Source of the DNA: Gammaproteobacteria bacterium | Lineage (GTDB): Bacteria > Pseudomonadota > Gammaproteobacteria > Xanthomonadales > SZUA-36 | DNA: 64,000 bases | Assembly (NCBI GenBank): GCA_024275935.1 | Contig: JAJRYF010000055.1 | Coordinates: 1 to 64,000, forward strand | Direction: 5' to 3' | Part shown: one piece after another, positions 37,508-46,616 of the stretch | Numbering within the stretch: position 1 is the first letter of the stretch | Layout: each line of letters begins with the position of its first letter | The notes under the pieces: model-generated | Seen by the model: only the letters and a program-made list of their open reading frames with translations | What the model was told of the DNA's origin: nothing | Databases searched by the model: none | Program-made: the position numbers and the translations under genes

Positions 37508-38875
37508 GTGACTGACAATATGAGCGATAAAAACCAGCCAATTGAAGACATAAGCGTCCTCACCGCCTACCTAGAGTCCGGTAATAAACCCAAAGCCGAC
37601 TGGCGCATGGGTACCGAGCACGAAAAATTCGGCTTTACCAGAGACGACCTCAAGCCGTTACAATATGCCGGCTCACGGGGGATTGAAGCTGTTCTTAAAG
37701 GGCTCTCAGGGATGGGCTGGAATCCGGTAATTGAAGATGGCAAAATTATCGCCCTGCTGATGGATGATGGCTGCTCAATTACGCTGGAACCGGGTGGACA
37801 ACTCGAGCTATCCGGGGCTTTGCGGGACGATGTTCACGCTACCTGTAAAGAAGTATCGGCCCATCTTAGGCATGTGCGAGGTGTTTGTGACCCTCTGGAT
37901 ATTGGTTTTATTGGGGTTGGTTTTCAACCAAAGTGGAAGCGCGAAGATATCCCCTGGATGCCCAAAGGCCGCTATCAAATAATGCGCGATTATATGCCCA
38001 AGCGGGGCAGTTTAGGCATCGATATGATGAAGCGTACCTGCACAGTGCAGGTAAACCTGGATTACTCATCAGAGGCGGATATGGTGAAGAAATACCGCAC
38101 ATCTTTGGCCCTGCAACCAATCGCAACAGCATTATTCGCTAACTCCCCGTTTCTTGAAGGCGGCGACTCCGGTTATCAAAGTTACCGCGCACATATCTGG
38201 ACAGATACCGATCCTGATCGCACCGGAACCCTACCTTTTGTGTTTGAATCGGGCATGGGCTTTGAGCGTTATGTCGACTATATGCTCGATGTGCCCATGT
38301 ATTTTGTTCATCGGGATGGTAAGTATATTGATGCTGCCGGGCTTTCTTTCCGGGACTTCCTCAAAGGACAGCTATCAGTTCTGCCCGGAGAACTACCAAC
38401 AATTAAAGACTGGGAAGATCATATGACCACAGCTTTCCCAGAAGTGCGCCTGAAAAAATTCCTGGAAATGCGCGGTGCTGATGGCGGTCCATGGCGGCGC
38501 CTGTGTGCCTTACCAGCTTTCTGGGTTGGTTTGTTATATGACCAAACTTGCCTTGATGCAGCCTGGGACATCTGTCGTGACTGGAGCGCAGAGGAACATG
38601 TACAGATGCGCCTGGATGTAGCCAAGTTCGGTCTCCAGGCAACTTTTAGAAATACCAGGGTCGTTGATATAGCCAAGCAAGTTCTGGCAGTAGCCAATCA
38701 AGGGCTGGTATCCCGCAACCGGTTAAATGACAACGGCGATAATGAAAGTGGTTTTCTGGAGCCACTACAACTAATTGCCAACAGCGGCATTAGCCCTGCA
38801 GAACGCAAGCTGCGGTTATTTTATTCAGACTGGGGCGAATCAGTTGACCCGGTGTTTCGTGAGTGCGCTTATTAG
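37508..38875 (+). CDS. gshA: glutamate--cysteine ligase, plant/alphaproteobacterial type
   Basis: 455 residues. It makes gamma-glutamylcysteine, the first step of glutathione synthesis. Signatures are MGTEHEKFGF (Glu/Mg binding), ITLEPGGQLELSG and a LPAFWVGLLYDQ stretch, which match the group found in plants and alphaproteobacteria and differ from E. coli GshA. The C-terminus ends VDPVFRECAY, as in that group. GTG 37508 or ATG 37520 may be the start; no clear ribosome-binding site decides. gshB is not nearby. Confidence 0.93.
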   Translation: MTDNMSDKNQPIEDISVLTAYLESGNKPKADWRMGTEHEKFGFTRDDLKPLQYAGSRGIEAVLKGLSGMGWNPVIEDGKIIALLMDDGCSITLEPGGQLELSGALRDDVHATCKEVSAHLRHVRGVCDPLDIGFIGVGFQPKWKREDIPWMPKGRYQIMRDYMPKRGSLGIDMMKRTCTVQVNLDYSSEADMVKKYRTSLALQPIATALFANSPFLEGGDSGYQSYRAHIWTDTDPDRTGTLPFVFESGMGFERYVDYMLDVPMYFVHRDGKYIDAAGLSFRDFLKGQLSVLPGELPTIKDWEDHMTTAFPEVRLKKFLEMRGADGGPWRRLCALPAFWVGLLYDQTCLDAAWDICRDWSAEEHVQMRLDVAKFGLQATFRNTRVVDIAKQVLAVANQGLVSRNRLNDNGDNESGFLEPLQLIANSGISPAERKLRLFYSDWGESVDPVFRECAY

Positions 38876-38929
38876 CTCAGACTATGACCTGCGTTGGCAG
38901 GCCATAGCACAAGCTAGGCATAAACTCTT

Positions 38930-39319
38930 TTACTCTACTTTCCAGACTTCCAATTTCCAGTCTCTGCGGTTATTGGCGCTGGCGTTATAGCCGATAAAGT
39001 AAGACTTGCCCGCCTCAACTTCAATTTCCAATGGCGGTATAGACACGGTTCTCGCATTCGATATTGCCGGCATACACAAATTCAAATCTGCTGTGGCGCT
39101 AGCCTTGATGGTGTACTTGCCAGGCTCAATATTAAATGCCAACGGCGTCTTTACAACGCGCCTACCATCAATGCTGTACACATTAACTGAGAACACACAG
39201 TCAACCGGTCTATTTACCGATGTGACTATTCTGGCCTTCTCGCTACCCGCTAGCGCAGGCAATGCCGGCCACACACTCAAGCAAATCACTGCTATTACTA
39301 TCGCTTTTCTAAATATCAT
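38930..39319 (-). CDS. secreted hypothetical protein, paralogue 1
   Basis: 129 residues. A signal peptide (IFRKAIVIAVICLSVWPALPALA, cleaved at ALA) precedes a small beta-rich domain with the phrase PLAFNIEPGKYTIKASA and two cysteines. The C-terminus RRDWKLEVWKVE is nearly the same as in the gene upstream. The start is ATG 39319: GGAG lies six bases before it. Function is unknown; a PEGA-like or surface beta-sandwich is possible. Confidence 0.75.
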   Translation of the reverse strand: MIFRKAIVIAVICLSVWPALPALAGSEKARIVTSVNRPVDCVFSVNVYSIDGRRVVKTPLAFNIEPGKYTIKASATADLNLCMPAISNARTVSIPPLEIEVEAGKSYFIGYNASANNRRDWKLEVWKVE

Positions 39320-39411
39320 TTTTTTCTCCAAACTAATTCTATATAAACCCAGGCCACCAAATATCTGTCTCTAGGTTATACCTACCATGCTGAACGGTCG
39401 CTGAACTATAG

Positions 39412-39804
39412 TTACTCTACTTTCCAGACTTCCAATTTCCATTCTCTGCGATTATTAGCCTTGGCATTAAAGCCGATGAAATACGACTTGCCTGCTTCAA
39501 CTTCAATTTCCAGTGGATCTATAGGAAGGTCTCTTGTAATTGAAGTTAGTGCCGGCATACAAAGCCTTGTGTCCACCACTGACCGCGCCTTAATAGTGTA
39601 CTTACCCGGGTCGATATCAAATGCCAACGGGGTTTCTGTAACCAACTTGCCGTTGATCTCATACACATCAACCGAAAACATACAATCAAGCGGTTTGTTT
39701 ACCGAGGTAACTATTCTCGCCTTATCACCACCAGCAAGGGCCGGTAATATGCTTAACACGCTCAAACAAACTAGTGCCGTTATTATTACTTTTCGCAATA
39801 TCAC
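39412..39804 (-). CDS. secreted hypothetical protein, paralogue 2
   Basis: 130 residues, the tandem paralogue of the gene just downstream. Signal peptide (ILRKVIITALVCLSVLSILPALA), then KARIVTSVNKPLDC, PLAFDIDPGKYTIKARS and the shared C-terminus WKLEVWKVE. The start is GTG 39804, with GGAG at the same distance as in the paralogue. The two genes are 92 bases apart. Confidence 0.75.
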   Translation of the reverse strand: MILRKVIITALVCLSVLSILPALAGGDKARIVTSVNKPLDCMFSVDVYEINGKLVTETPLAFDIDPGKYTIKARSVVDTRLCMPALTSITRDLPIDPLEIEVEAGKSYFIGFNAKANNRREWKLEVWKVE

Positions 39805-39909
39805 ATTTCTCTCCAAACCCACTAAATTTACCCTTTACTTCGACGCATAGCCGCCACTAATGGTTTATATATTACTAGAGCATGCTGAATCGCAGATGAA
39901 CCAAGCCCT

Positions 39910-40461
39910 CTAATCAAGCTGGGGCTTTAGTATGAACTCACCGGGCAGCAAGCCACCCAAACCGTAACCCCCAACGGCGGTTCTTATTAAGCGTAAAGTT
40001 GGCAAGCCAACGGCTGCCGTCATCCGCCTGACTTGTCGATTTTTGCCCTCTCGAATACTCAACTCCAGCCAGCTAACCGGTATTTTCCGGCGTTGGCGTA
40101 CCGCTGGTGTCCGCGGCCACACCCAGGCTGGCTTGCGGCCGAGCATCCGTACTTTGGCAGGCTTGGTCAGGCCATCTTTTAGATTTACACCAGCAGCTAG
40201 TCTTTTCAGTGCTCCGGCGCTAGGCACGCCCTCTACCTGCACTAAATAAGTTTTCTGTTTTTTATAGCGTGGATTGCTGAGGCGCTGCTGCAAAACCCCG
40301 TCATCGGTCAGCACCAATAAACCCTCGCTATCCATATCCAGGCGTCCGGCAAGGTAGAAACCCGGCCGCTCTATCCAGTCGGCTAAAACTGGGCGCTCTT
40401 GGGCATCGGTAAACTGACTCAAAACCCCATAGGGCTTGTTAAATAATAGTACTTCTGACAT
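39910..40461 (-). CDS. rluE: 23S rRNA pseudouridine synthase (RluE type)
   Basis: 183 residues. The catalytic Asp is in GRLDMDSEGLLVLT. The N-terminus LLFNKPYGVLSQF and the motif REGKNRQVRRM are typical for the RsuA/RluE group, and the lack of an N-terminal S4 domain supports RluE (modifies U2457). Downstream of algC on the same strand by 32 bases. Confidence 0.9.
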   Translation of the reverse strand: MSEVLLFNKPYGVLSQFTDAQERPVLADWIERPGFYLAGRLDMDSEGLLVLTDDGVLQQRLSNPRYKKQKTYLVQVEGVPSAGALKRLAAGVNLKDGLTKPAKVRMLGRKPAWVWPRTPAVRQRRKIPVSWLELSIREGKNRQVRRMTAAVGLPTLRLIRTAVGGYGLGGLLPGEFILKPQLD

Positions 40462-40493
40462 CAGGGTAGCTTTTCAGGATGTGCAGTAGTTAT

Positions 40494-42968
40494 TCAAAAT
40501 GGTAGCGCCAAATCAGAGCGCAATGAAAGCAACAGATCCCGGAAACAACTTTGCACCCGCTGCAGAGCTTCTTCAGTGTCGGCCTCAAAGCGCAATACCA
40601 GCACCGGGGTTGTATTAGAAGCCCTAACCAGCCCCCAGCCATCTTCAAAATCCACCCGTAGGCCATCAATGGTGTTGACCTCTGCGTTATCAAAGTGTGC
40701 GTGGTCTCGAAGAGCATCTATGAAGTCGTGGTTTTCACCTTCTTGCATTTCAATTTTTAACTCAGGGGTGCTAACGCCCTTTGGCAGAGCCTCAAGAATA
40801 TCTCCCGGCGACTCCGACTTCCAAGCCAAGATCTCAAGCAACCGGCAGGCCGCATAAATTCCATCATCAACACCATACCAACGCTCTTTAAAGAAGAAGT
40901 GGCCTGACATCTCGCCAGCAAAAGGTGATTTCATTTCCGGCATTTTGTTTTTAATTAACGAGTGCCCAGTCTTCCACATAAGGGGAACCCCGCCAGCCTC
41001 ACGAATGGCCGCAGGCAGATGGCGGGAACATTTCACATCATAAATAATAGTTGCGCCAGGGTGGCGGGAAAGAATATCTCGAACAAATAAGATCATCAAC
41101 CGGTCAGCATAAATAATCTCCCCTGAAGGGGTCACAACACCCAAGCGGTCGGCATCACCATCAAACGCTACCCCTATATCAGCCTTAGTATGCTTCACCG
41201 CCTGAATTAAATCTTGTAAGTTCTCAGGCTCACTTGGGTCAGGGTGATGATTGGGGAACGACCCATCTACATCGTCGTATAAAGCCGCCACATCAGCGCC
41301 AATAGACTGTAATACAGAAACTGCATTTACGCCACCTACACCATTACCACAATCGGCTACTACTTTTAGCGGGCGTGAAAGCTGAATGTCGCTGGAAATG
41401 CGTTCCTGATAACGCGACAAGACACCTTCGGTACGGGTTACTCCAACCCCTTCTTCAAAGTCACCTGCCTGAATCATTTTATAGAGTCCCTGAATCTCTT
41501 CATTCGACAAGGTAAGCCCGCCTACAACCATTTTCAAGCCGTTGTACTCCGGCGGATTGTGACTGCCAGTCACCATAACCCCAGAGCCGGAGCCAAACTC
41601 GGCAGCAGCATAGTACAGCACCCCGGTCGGCACCATACCGATTTCAATAACATCACAGCCAGTACTCAACAAACCCTTTTTCAGTGCCTTGATTAAAGAA
41701 GGTCCGGAAATCCTACCATCCCGTGCAATCACAACCGGGTCTGCATCACGCCTTACTGCCAGAGTGCCGACTGCCCGCCCGATATACCAGGCCCCATCTG
41801 CAGTTAAGGTTTTATTGATAATGCCACGAATATCATAGGCTTTGAAAATACTGGCCGGGGGCTTGATTTTATCAACAGCTTCAGCGGCTTCCGGAAGCAG
41901 TTCCGGCAACGGCTCAGATGCCGGACTTGGTTCTGGTTCCGTCCCAGGCTGGGGCGTTTCGAGGTGTAGTTGCCGGGCGTTAAATTCTGCCATTTCATCC
42001 GCCTGGCGCCGCTTCTCATCGCCATCCAGGGAATCCATATCTAGCTCCTGAGTATCTGCTATCAATACTGGCTCTGGCTCAAAACCAGCGCTAACAGACG
42101 GCCTACGCAACCAGCCAATCACAAATATTAACAAGCCCAGACCAATTAATAAAAAGCCGTTTTTTGAACTAAGCATCCCGCCTAAAGGTGACTGCGACCA
42201 GCTTACATAAAACAATGAATCTCTAATTTGCTCCCGCTTCGCACCCGCCCAACCCTCTGGAGTTGAACCATACGACTTCAAGGTAGAAAAGTGTGCTGCC
42301 CCGGCGGCCTGTTGCAAGCTTAAGAAGCCCACTTGCTCACCTGCACTAGTTAAGGTATCTAGAAATTGGTCGGCTTTCCAGCTCACCAATAAATACCCAT
42401 AACTTCCCTGGTCATCCCGCAACCTGCTCACACCAACCAGTAAATCACGGCCATCATCGGTCATTAACTGCAGTGCTGAAGCGCCTTTCTGCTGGGCCAC
42501 AAGCAGCATATCGTAAAGCACATAGCGTTGTGAATAAATCGAGCCACCCAAAGTACCCAGGTTAACTTTTAATAAATCTTGAGGATAAGTTCTGGCATCC
42601 ACAATTTGTTCATCAATACGCTTTAACTCAGCTAGCAACTCGCCATAGATAATTTTGTTTTGGGCATGTTTTTTCCCAGCCTCAAGAGCCTCTGGCGACC
42701 GCAGCACCGCCTCCAGGCCATGGATAACCATCTCCGCATTATCCTGCACAGCTTTAGCTGAACGCTCCAGACCAGTATAGGCAGACTGTACCTGGCTATG
42801 CTTGCTTAAAACCAGCACGCCCATGCCAAAAACAACCAAACCTGCCAGCAAAACAAAGTTTAACAACCAGCGCGGAACAGTTCTCTTCGTGGCCTCTGGC
42901 CTGTCAGCCTGAGTTACTGCTGACCCTTCCCCTGATCGGTTAAAAATTGACTTAAAATCAATACTCAT
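40494..42968 (-). CDS. algC: phosphomannomutase/phosphoglucomutase, long membrane-anchored form
   Basis: 824 residues, versus about 460 for classic AlgC. Residues 34-54 and about 269-286 are transmembrane helices that flank a ~200-residue segment, likely periplasmic and sensor-like. A Pro-rich linker follows, and the enzyme domain starts near residue 370. The catalytic serine is Ser469 in TGSHNP. The metal loop is DGDADRLG, the sugar loop GEMSGH and the phosphate site RASNTTP. It converts mannose-6-P/glucose-6-P to the 1-phosphates for LPS and exopolysaccharide. The start is ATG 42968, 14 bases after dut; long forms also occur in pseudomonads. Confidence 0.92.
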   Translation of the reverse strand: MSIDFKSIFNRSGEGSAVTQADRPEATKRTVPRWLLNFVLLAGLVVFGMGVLVLSKHSQVQSAYTGLERSAKAVQDNAEMVIHGLEAVLRSPEALEAGKKHAQNKIIYGELLAELKRIDEQIVDARTYPQDLLKVNLGTLGGSIYSQRYVLYDMLLVAQQKGASALQLMTDDGRDLLVGVSRLRDDQGSYGYLLVSWKADQFLDTLTSAGEQVGFLSLQQAAGAAHFSTLKSYGSTPEGWAGAKREQIRDSLFYVSWSQSPLGGMLSSKNGFLLIGLGLLIFVIGWLRRPSVSAGFEPEPVLIADTQELDMDSLDGDEKRRQADEMAEFNARQLHLETPQPGTEPEPSPASEPLPELLPEAAEAVDKIKPPASIFKAYDIRGIINKTLTADGAWYIGRAVGTLAVRRDADPVVIARDGRISGPSLIKALKKGLLSTGCDVIEIGMVPTGVLYYAAAEFGSGSGVMVTGSHNPPEYNGLKMVVGGLTLSNEEIQGLYKMIQAGDFEEGVGVTRTEGVLSRYQERISSDIQLSRPLKVVADCGNGVGGVNAVSVLQSIGADVAALYDDVDGSFPNHHPDPSEPENLQDLIQAVKHTKADIGVAFDGDADRLGVVTPSGEIIYADRLMILFVRDILSRHPGATIIYDVKCSRHLPAAIREAGGVPLMWKTGHSLIKNKMPEMKSPFAGEMSGHFFFKERWYGVDDGIYAACRLLEILAWKSESPGDILEALPKGVSTPELKIEMQEGENHDFIDALRDHAHFDNAEVNTIDGLRVDFEDGWGLVRASNTTPVLVLRFEADTEEALQRVQSCFRDLLLSLRSDLALPF

Positions 42969-42982
42969 TACACTTACCACCC

Positions 42983-43438
42983 TCAATCACTACCTGTATG
43001 CCCGAAACCGCCTGCACCGCGCTTGCTGGTAGCAAACTCATCCACCAGCTCCCAGCTGGCCTGTACCACTGGCACAAAAACTAGTTGTGCAATTCGGGCA
43101 CCTACTTCAATCATAAACGGCACAGCGCTTCTATTCCAGCAAGAAACAAATAACTGCCCTTGATAATCACTATCGATCAAGCCCACCAGGTTGCCCAAAA
43201 CAATGCCATGTTTATGCCCAAGACCTGAGCGTGGCAGAATAACTGCGGCCAATTCTGGATCGACAATATGCATGGCCATGCCCGTTGGGATCAACTTTGT
43301 TTACCCAGGGGCGAGCTCCAGATTTTGCTCCAGGCAGGCGCGTAAATCCATCCCGGCAGAACCACCAGTGGCGTAGTTGGGGAGTGGAAACTCCTCTCCC
43401 AAGCGTGGATCAAGAACTTTTAATTGTATTTGTTTCAT
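42983..43438 (-). pseudogene. dut: dUTPase gene with in-frame stop codon 46
   Basis: The reading frame encodes a dUTP pyrophosphatase over its normal length (152 codons including the final stop) but carries TAA at 43301-43303. Before it are 45 residues ending ELAPG, with active-site motif 1 (GMDLRA). After it come [31 protein letters not shown] and GAGGFGHTG. In homologues one ordinary residue stands where the stop is; CAA to TAA would explain it. A restart at TTG 43294 would lack motif 1. dUTPase is essential in E. coli, so a sequencing error, polymorphism, readthrough or another dUTPase must be considered. Confidence 0.8.
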
Positions 43439-43469
43439 CAAATCATCAAGAAGCATACCTGTATGTAAG

Positions 43470-43475
43470 ATTATA
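43470..43475 (-). promoter_or_regulatory. -10 box of the dut-algC promoter
   Basis: A perfect TATAAT on the minus strand about 32 bases before the dut ATG. The -35 region is poor, so an activator or another start may be used. The plus strand of the same gap must drive radC. Confidence 0.4.
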
Positions 43476-43558
43476 GACTACAGCCTTACGCGCTGATTGT
43501 CCCTTATAAATTTATCCTTAATGTGAGAAATTAGCCGTATGCAGAACCCTAAACACCC

Positions 43559-44233
43559 ATGAGCATCAAAAACTGGCCGTGCCAGCAACAGCCTAGAGAG
43601 AAATTACACGCCTCTGGGGCCGTCACCTTAACCGACCCAGAGCTGCTTGCGATTTTATTACGCACTGGCATCCAGGGCCGCAACGCGGTCGCGCTGGCGA
43701 GTGATATCCTGAATCAATGCGGGAGCCTTCGAGCATTGTTTTTTAGCAGCCCCAAGCAATTACATAAACTGCCAGGCGTTGGCCCGGCAAAGTCGGCCCA
43801 GTTACTAGCCATTACTGAACTAAGCCGCCGCTATTTACGAGAACAGCTGGTTAGCGGCAATGCCCTTACCGATCCAACCAGCACTCGTGATTACCTGATT
43901 AGTCTACTCAGGGAACGCAAACGCGAGGTTTTTATGGCGCTATATCTAGATAACCGCCACCGGGTTATTGCTGATGAGGTGTTGTTTCAAGGAACTATCG
44001 ATGGCGCCGCCGTATACCCACGGGTAGTAGCGCAGCAAGCACTCAGTCATAATGCCGCAGCCGTCATTATCGCCCACAACCACCCTTCCGGAATATCTGA
44101 ACCAAGCCGTGCGGATGAAGCCATTACCCGCAGATTACGCGATGCCCTGGCATTACTCGATATCCGTTTGCTGGATCATTTCATTATTGGTGAAGGCCGG
44201 CCAATTTCTTTAGCAGAACGAGGGGTGCTTTAA
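43559..44233 (+). CDS. radC: RadC family JAMM/MPN domain protein
   Basis: 224 residues. The N-terminal half has a helix-hairpin-helix-like LPGVGPAKSAQLLA. The C-terminal JAMM metal site is HNHPSGISEPSRADE, with the upstream Glu in FQGTIDGA context. The old link to DNA repair is doubtful and its function is not settled. Divergent from dut. The coaBC gene usually found here is missing. Confidence 0.94.
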   Translation: MSIKNWPCQQQPREKLHASGAVTLTDPELLAILLRTGIQGRNAVALASDILNQCGSLRALFFSSPKQLHKLPGVGPAKSAQLLAITELSRRYLREQLVSGNALTDPTSTRDYLISLLRERKREVFMALYLDNRHRVIADEVLFQGTIDGAAVYPRVVAQQALSHNAAAVIIAHNHPSGISEPSRADEAITRRLRDALALLDIRLLDHFIIGEGRPISLAERGVL

Positions 44234-44303
44234 ACACTATTTCATGGGCGCTCTTCAGGCTGCGGTCAAAAGTTGTAAAAACAGGCGTTTTTTGGCAATT
44301 TGC

Positions 44304-44332
44304 TTGCTTTAATCTGTGGTTTAAGGTATAAA
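44304..44332 (+). promoter_or_regulatory. sigma-70 promoter of rpmB-rpmG
   Basis: TTGCTT (44304-44309), 17 bases, TATAAA (44327-44332). The spacing is optimal and the leader to rpmB is about 38 nt. Strong promoters are expected for ribosomal proteins. Confidence 0.7.
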
Positions 44333-44376
44333 GTGCGGCTCGTTTTTACTTTTTTAATAAATTACAGGATAGCCCG

Positions 44377-44613
44377 ATGGCCAGAGTCTGCCAGGTAACA
44401 GGAAAACGCCCCACCACAGGCAATAATGTGTCCCACGCCAACAATAAAACCCGGCGTAGGTTTCTTCCCAATCTACATAATCACCGCTTTTGGGTGGAGT
44501 CTGAGAACCGCTGGATAAAACTCCGCGTTTCTACTAAAGGCTTGCGCATAATCGACAAGAAAGGCATTGATGTCGTACTTGTTGATTTACGCTCCCGTGG
44601 CGAGAAAGTTTAA
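44377..44613 (+). CDS. rpmB: 50S ribosomal protein L28
   Basis: 78 residues. [23 protein letters not shown] and the RRFLPNLH segment identify L28. Length equals that of E. coli. AGGA lies ten bases upstream of the ATG. It is cotranscribed with rpmG, 26 bases on. Confidence 0.97.
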   Translation: MARVCQVTGKRPTTGNNVSHANNKTRRRFLPNLHNHRFWVESENRWIKLRVSTKGLRIIDKKGIDVVLVDLRSRGEKV

Positions 44614-44639
44614 TCAGGGTTTAACCGGAGAAATTCATC

Positions 44640-44795
44640 ATGCGTGATAAAATCAAATTAGTTTCAAGCGCCGGTACTGGTCATTACTACACTACCGACA
44701 AAAACAAGAAAAACACCCCTGAGAAAATGGAGTACAAAAAGTACGACCCTCGGGTGCGTAAACATGTGATCTACAAAGAAGCTAAAATCAAGTAA
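44640..44795 (+). CDS. rpmG: 50S ribosomal protein L33
   Basis: 51 residues, too short for many gene finders. The protein reads [20 protein letters not shown], then [17 protein letters not shown] and [13 protein letters not shown]. It lacks the zinc-binding cysteines of C+ L33. An ACCGGAG ribosome-binding site precedes the ATG. A terminator follows within 30 bases. Confidence 0.97.
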   Translation: MRDKIKLVSSAGTGHYYTTDKNKKNTPEKMEYKKYDPRVRKHVIYKEAKIK

Positions 44796-44820
44796 GTTTT
44801 TGGCTTTCACCATAGATCCG

Positions 44821-44848
44821 AAAAACCCGCCTACTGGTGGGTTTTTTT
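44821..44848 (+). terminator. terminator of rpmB-rpmG
   Basis: AAACCCGCC-tact-GGTGGGTTT forms a 9-bp stem with one G-T pair and ends in a run of seven T. Clear Rho-independent terminator just past rpmG and before mutM. Confidence 0.9.
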
Positions 44849-44888
44849 ATGCCAAAATAAAGCCTACACAATTTAGTACCATAAACTT

Positions 44889-45698
44889 ATGCCTGAGCTC
44901 CCGGAAGTTGAAACTACCTGTCGTGGAATCCGTCCACGGTTGGTGGGCCAAGTTATTAACAGCATTGTAGTACGGCAACCGCAGTTGCGATGGCCGATCC
45001 CTAGAGAGATTCAAACAGCTGTTGGCCAAACCATAAGCTCGGTAGAGCGCCGGGGCAAGTATTTATTAATTGCTACCACTGGCGGTACTATCCTGATGCA
45101 TCTTGGAATGTCCGGCAGCCTGAGGCTAGCAAGCCCCGAACAAGAGCCTGGCAAGCATGACCATGTTGATATTGGGCTGGAGGGCTGCCTACTACGCCTG
45201 AATGACCCCAGACGCTTTGGCGCAGTACTGTGGCATACCGGCCCAATTGAAGATCACCCGCTATTACTCAAGCTTGGCCCAGAGCCTCTAGAAGAAGCAT
45301 TCGATGAGCAACACTTATGGCGGCTGTCCAAGGGCCGCAGGCAAGCGGTCAAGGCATTTATAATGAATGGGCATATAGTGGTTGGGGTGGGTAATATATA
45401 CGCCTCTGAGGCGCTGTTCCGCGCGGGGATACTGCCCCACCGCCAAGCCGGTCGAATCTCTAAAAACCGCTACCAACGCTTGAGTCAAACTATCCGTGAA
45501 GTCCTGCAAGAGGCGATAGCCCAGGGCGGCACAACCTTGCAAGACTTCACTAATAGTGACGGCCAGCCAGGGTATTTTGCTCAGGAGCTGCTAGTCTATG
45601 GGCGCGAGAACCAAGCCTGCGTTAGCTGTACCAAGGCAATTAAGATGAAGGTTATCGGCCAGCGTGCCAGCTACTACTGTAGCAATTGCCAGAGCTAG
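44889..45698 (+). CDS. mutM: formamidopyrimidine-DNA glycosylase
   Basis: 269-residue base-excision repair enzyme (Fpg) that removes 8-oxoguanine and formamidopyrimidines. The catalytic N-terminus PELPEVETTCRG has Pro2 and Glu3. The helix-two-turn-helix region includes GVGNIYASEALF. The C-terminal zinc finger is CVSC...CSNC. With mutT nearby, two parts of the oxidised-guanine defence are present. Confidence 0.97.
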   Translation: MPELPEVETTCRGIRPRLVGQVINSIVVRQPQLRWPIPREIQTAVGQTISSVERRGKYLLIATTGGTILMHLGMSGSLRLASPEQEPGKHDHVDIGLEGCLLRLNDPRRFGAVLWHTGPIEDHPLLLKLGPEPLEEAFDEQHLWRLSKGRRQAVKAFIMNGHIVVGVGNIYASEALFRAGILPHRQAGRISKNRYQRLSQTIREVLQEAIAQGGTTLQDFTNSDGQPGYFAQELLVYGRENQACVSCTKAIKMKVIGQRASYYCSNCQS

Positions 45699-45740
45699 GG
45701 TAAGATTATGACTGTTCACCCAAATATAAAGGTTTCTTAA

Positions 45741-46565
45741 ATGAAAGCCATCCACTTAGCCTTACTCGGAAACCCGGTTGAACACAGTCTGTCACCTTTG
45801 ATTCAGCAAAGCTTTGCCGAACAATTTGGTTTCTCAATTAACTATGAGTTGCAACAATGTACGGCGGAACAATTCCCAGCCGCCGTGCACAAACTGCAAC
45901 AAGCCGGCGCTGCTGGTTGCAATATAACTTTACCGCTAAAAACCCTTGCTTGTGAGCTGGCGGACTCAGTTTCTAGAGCAGCGCAGGTCAGTGGCGCTGC
46001 TAATACTCTGGTTTTTACTAAGCAGGGCATCTACGCTGAAAATACCGATGGCAAGGGCTGGTTAGCTGACCTTAACCAGAGAGAAAATAAAATCAGCGGA
46101 AAATCAGTATGCCTGCTTGGTGCTGGTGGCGCTGCCGCAGGAATCCTACCTGAAATTCTAAATTTAGCGCCTGGCTCCCTGATGATCGCTAATCGCGATA
46201 CCGCAAAAGCTGAAGGTATATTACGAAATAATACTCGGGCAAACTGGCGGGTAATCAGCCTCGATATGCTCGCCGCAGATACCGTCAATACCTATGATCT
46301 GGTGATAAATACAACCTCACTAGGTCATCAAGGTCGCCTGCCAGCGATGCCCGCTGAAATGTTCAACCCCGAGGCATTGTTCTACGACCTCAACTACGGT
46401 CAGGCAGCACAACCAGCCCAGGAGTGGTGCCGGCGGCAGGGGATTAACTATCAGGATGGCACCGGCATGTTGGTTGAGCAAGCGGCACTAGGCTTCACTT
46501 TATGGACCGGGAAAACACCCAGCACCGCCACCATACTAAAACAGCTCAGAGCCGCCCCGGAGTAA
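45741..46565 (+). CDS. aroE: shikimate 5-dehydrogenase
   Basis: 274-residue NADPH-dependent enzyme of aromatic amino acid synthesis, reducing 3-dehydroshikimate. Shikimate-binding NPVEHSLSP, the catalytic Lys in NITLPLKTLA, Asp in AENTDGKGW, and the cofactor loop LLGAGGAAAG are all visible. The C-terminal DGTGMLVEQAALGF is typical. Confidence 0.97.
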   Translation: MKAIHLALLGNPVEHSLSPLIQQSFAEQFGFSINYELQQCTAEQFPAAVHKLQQAGAAGCNITLPLKTLACELADSVSRAAQVSGAANTLVFTKQGIYAENTDGKGWLADLNQRENKISGKSVCLLGAGGAAAGILPEILNLAPGSLMIANRDTAKAEGILRNNTRANWRVISLDMLAADTVNTYDLVINTTSLGHQGRLPAMPAEMFNPEALFYDLNYGQAAQPAQEWCRRQGINYQDGTGMLVEQAALGFTLWTGKTPSTATILKQLRAAPE

Positions 46566-46616
46566 GCTTTCCAGCTCTTGATCAAGCCCTGAGATCGCTC
46601 CAGCAGGCACTGGCTA

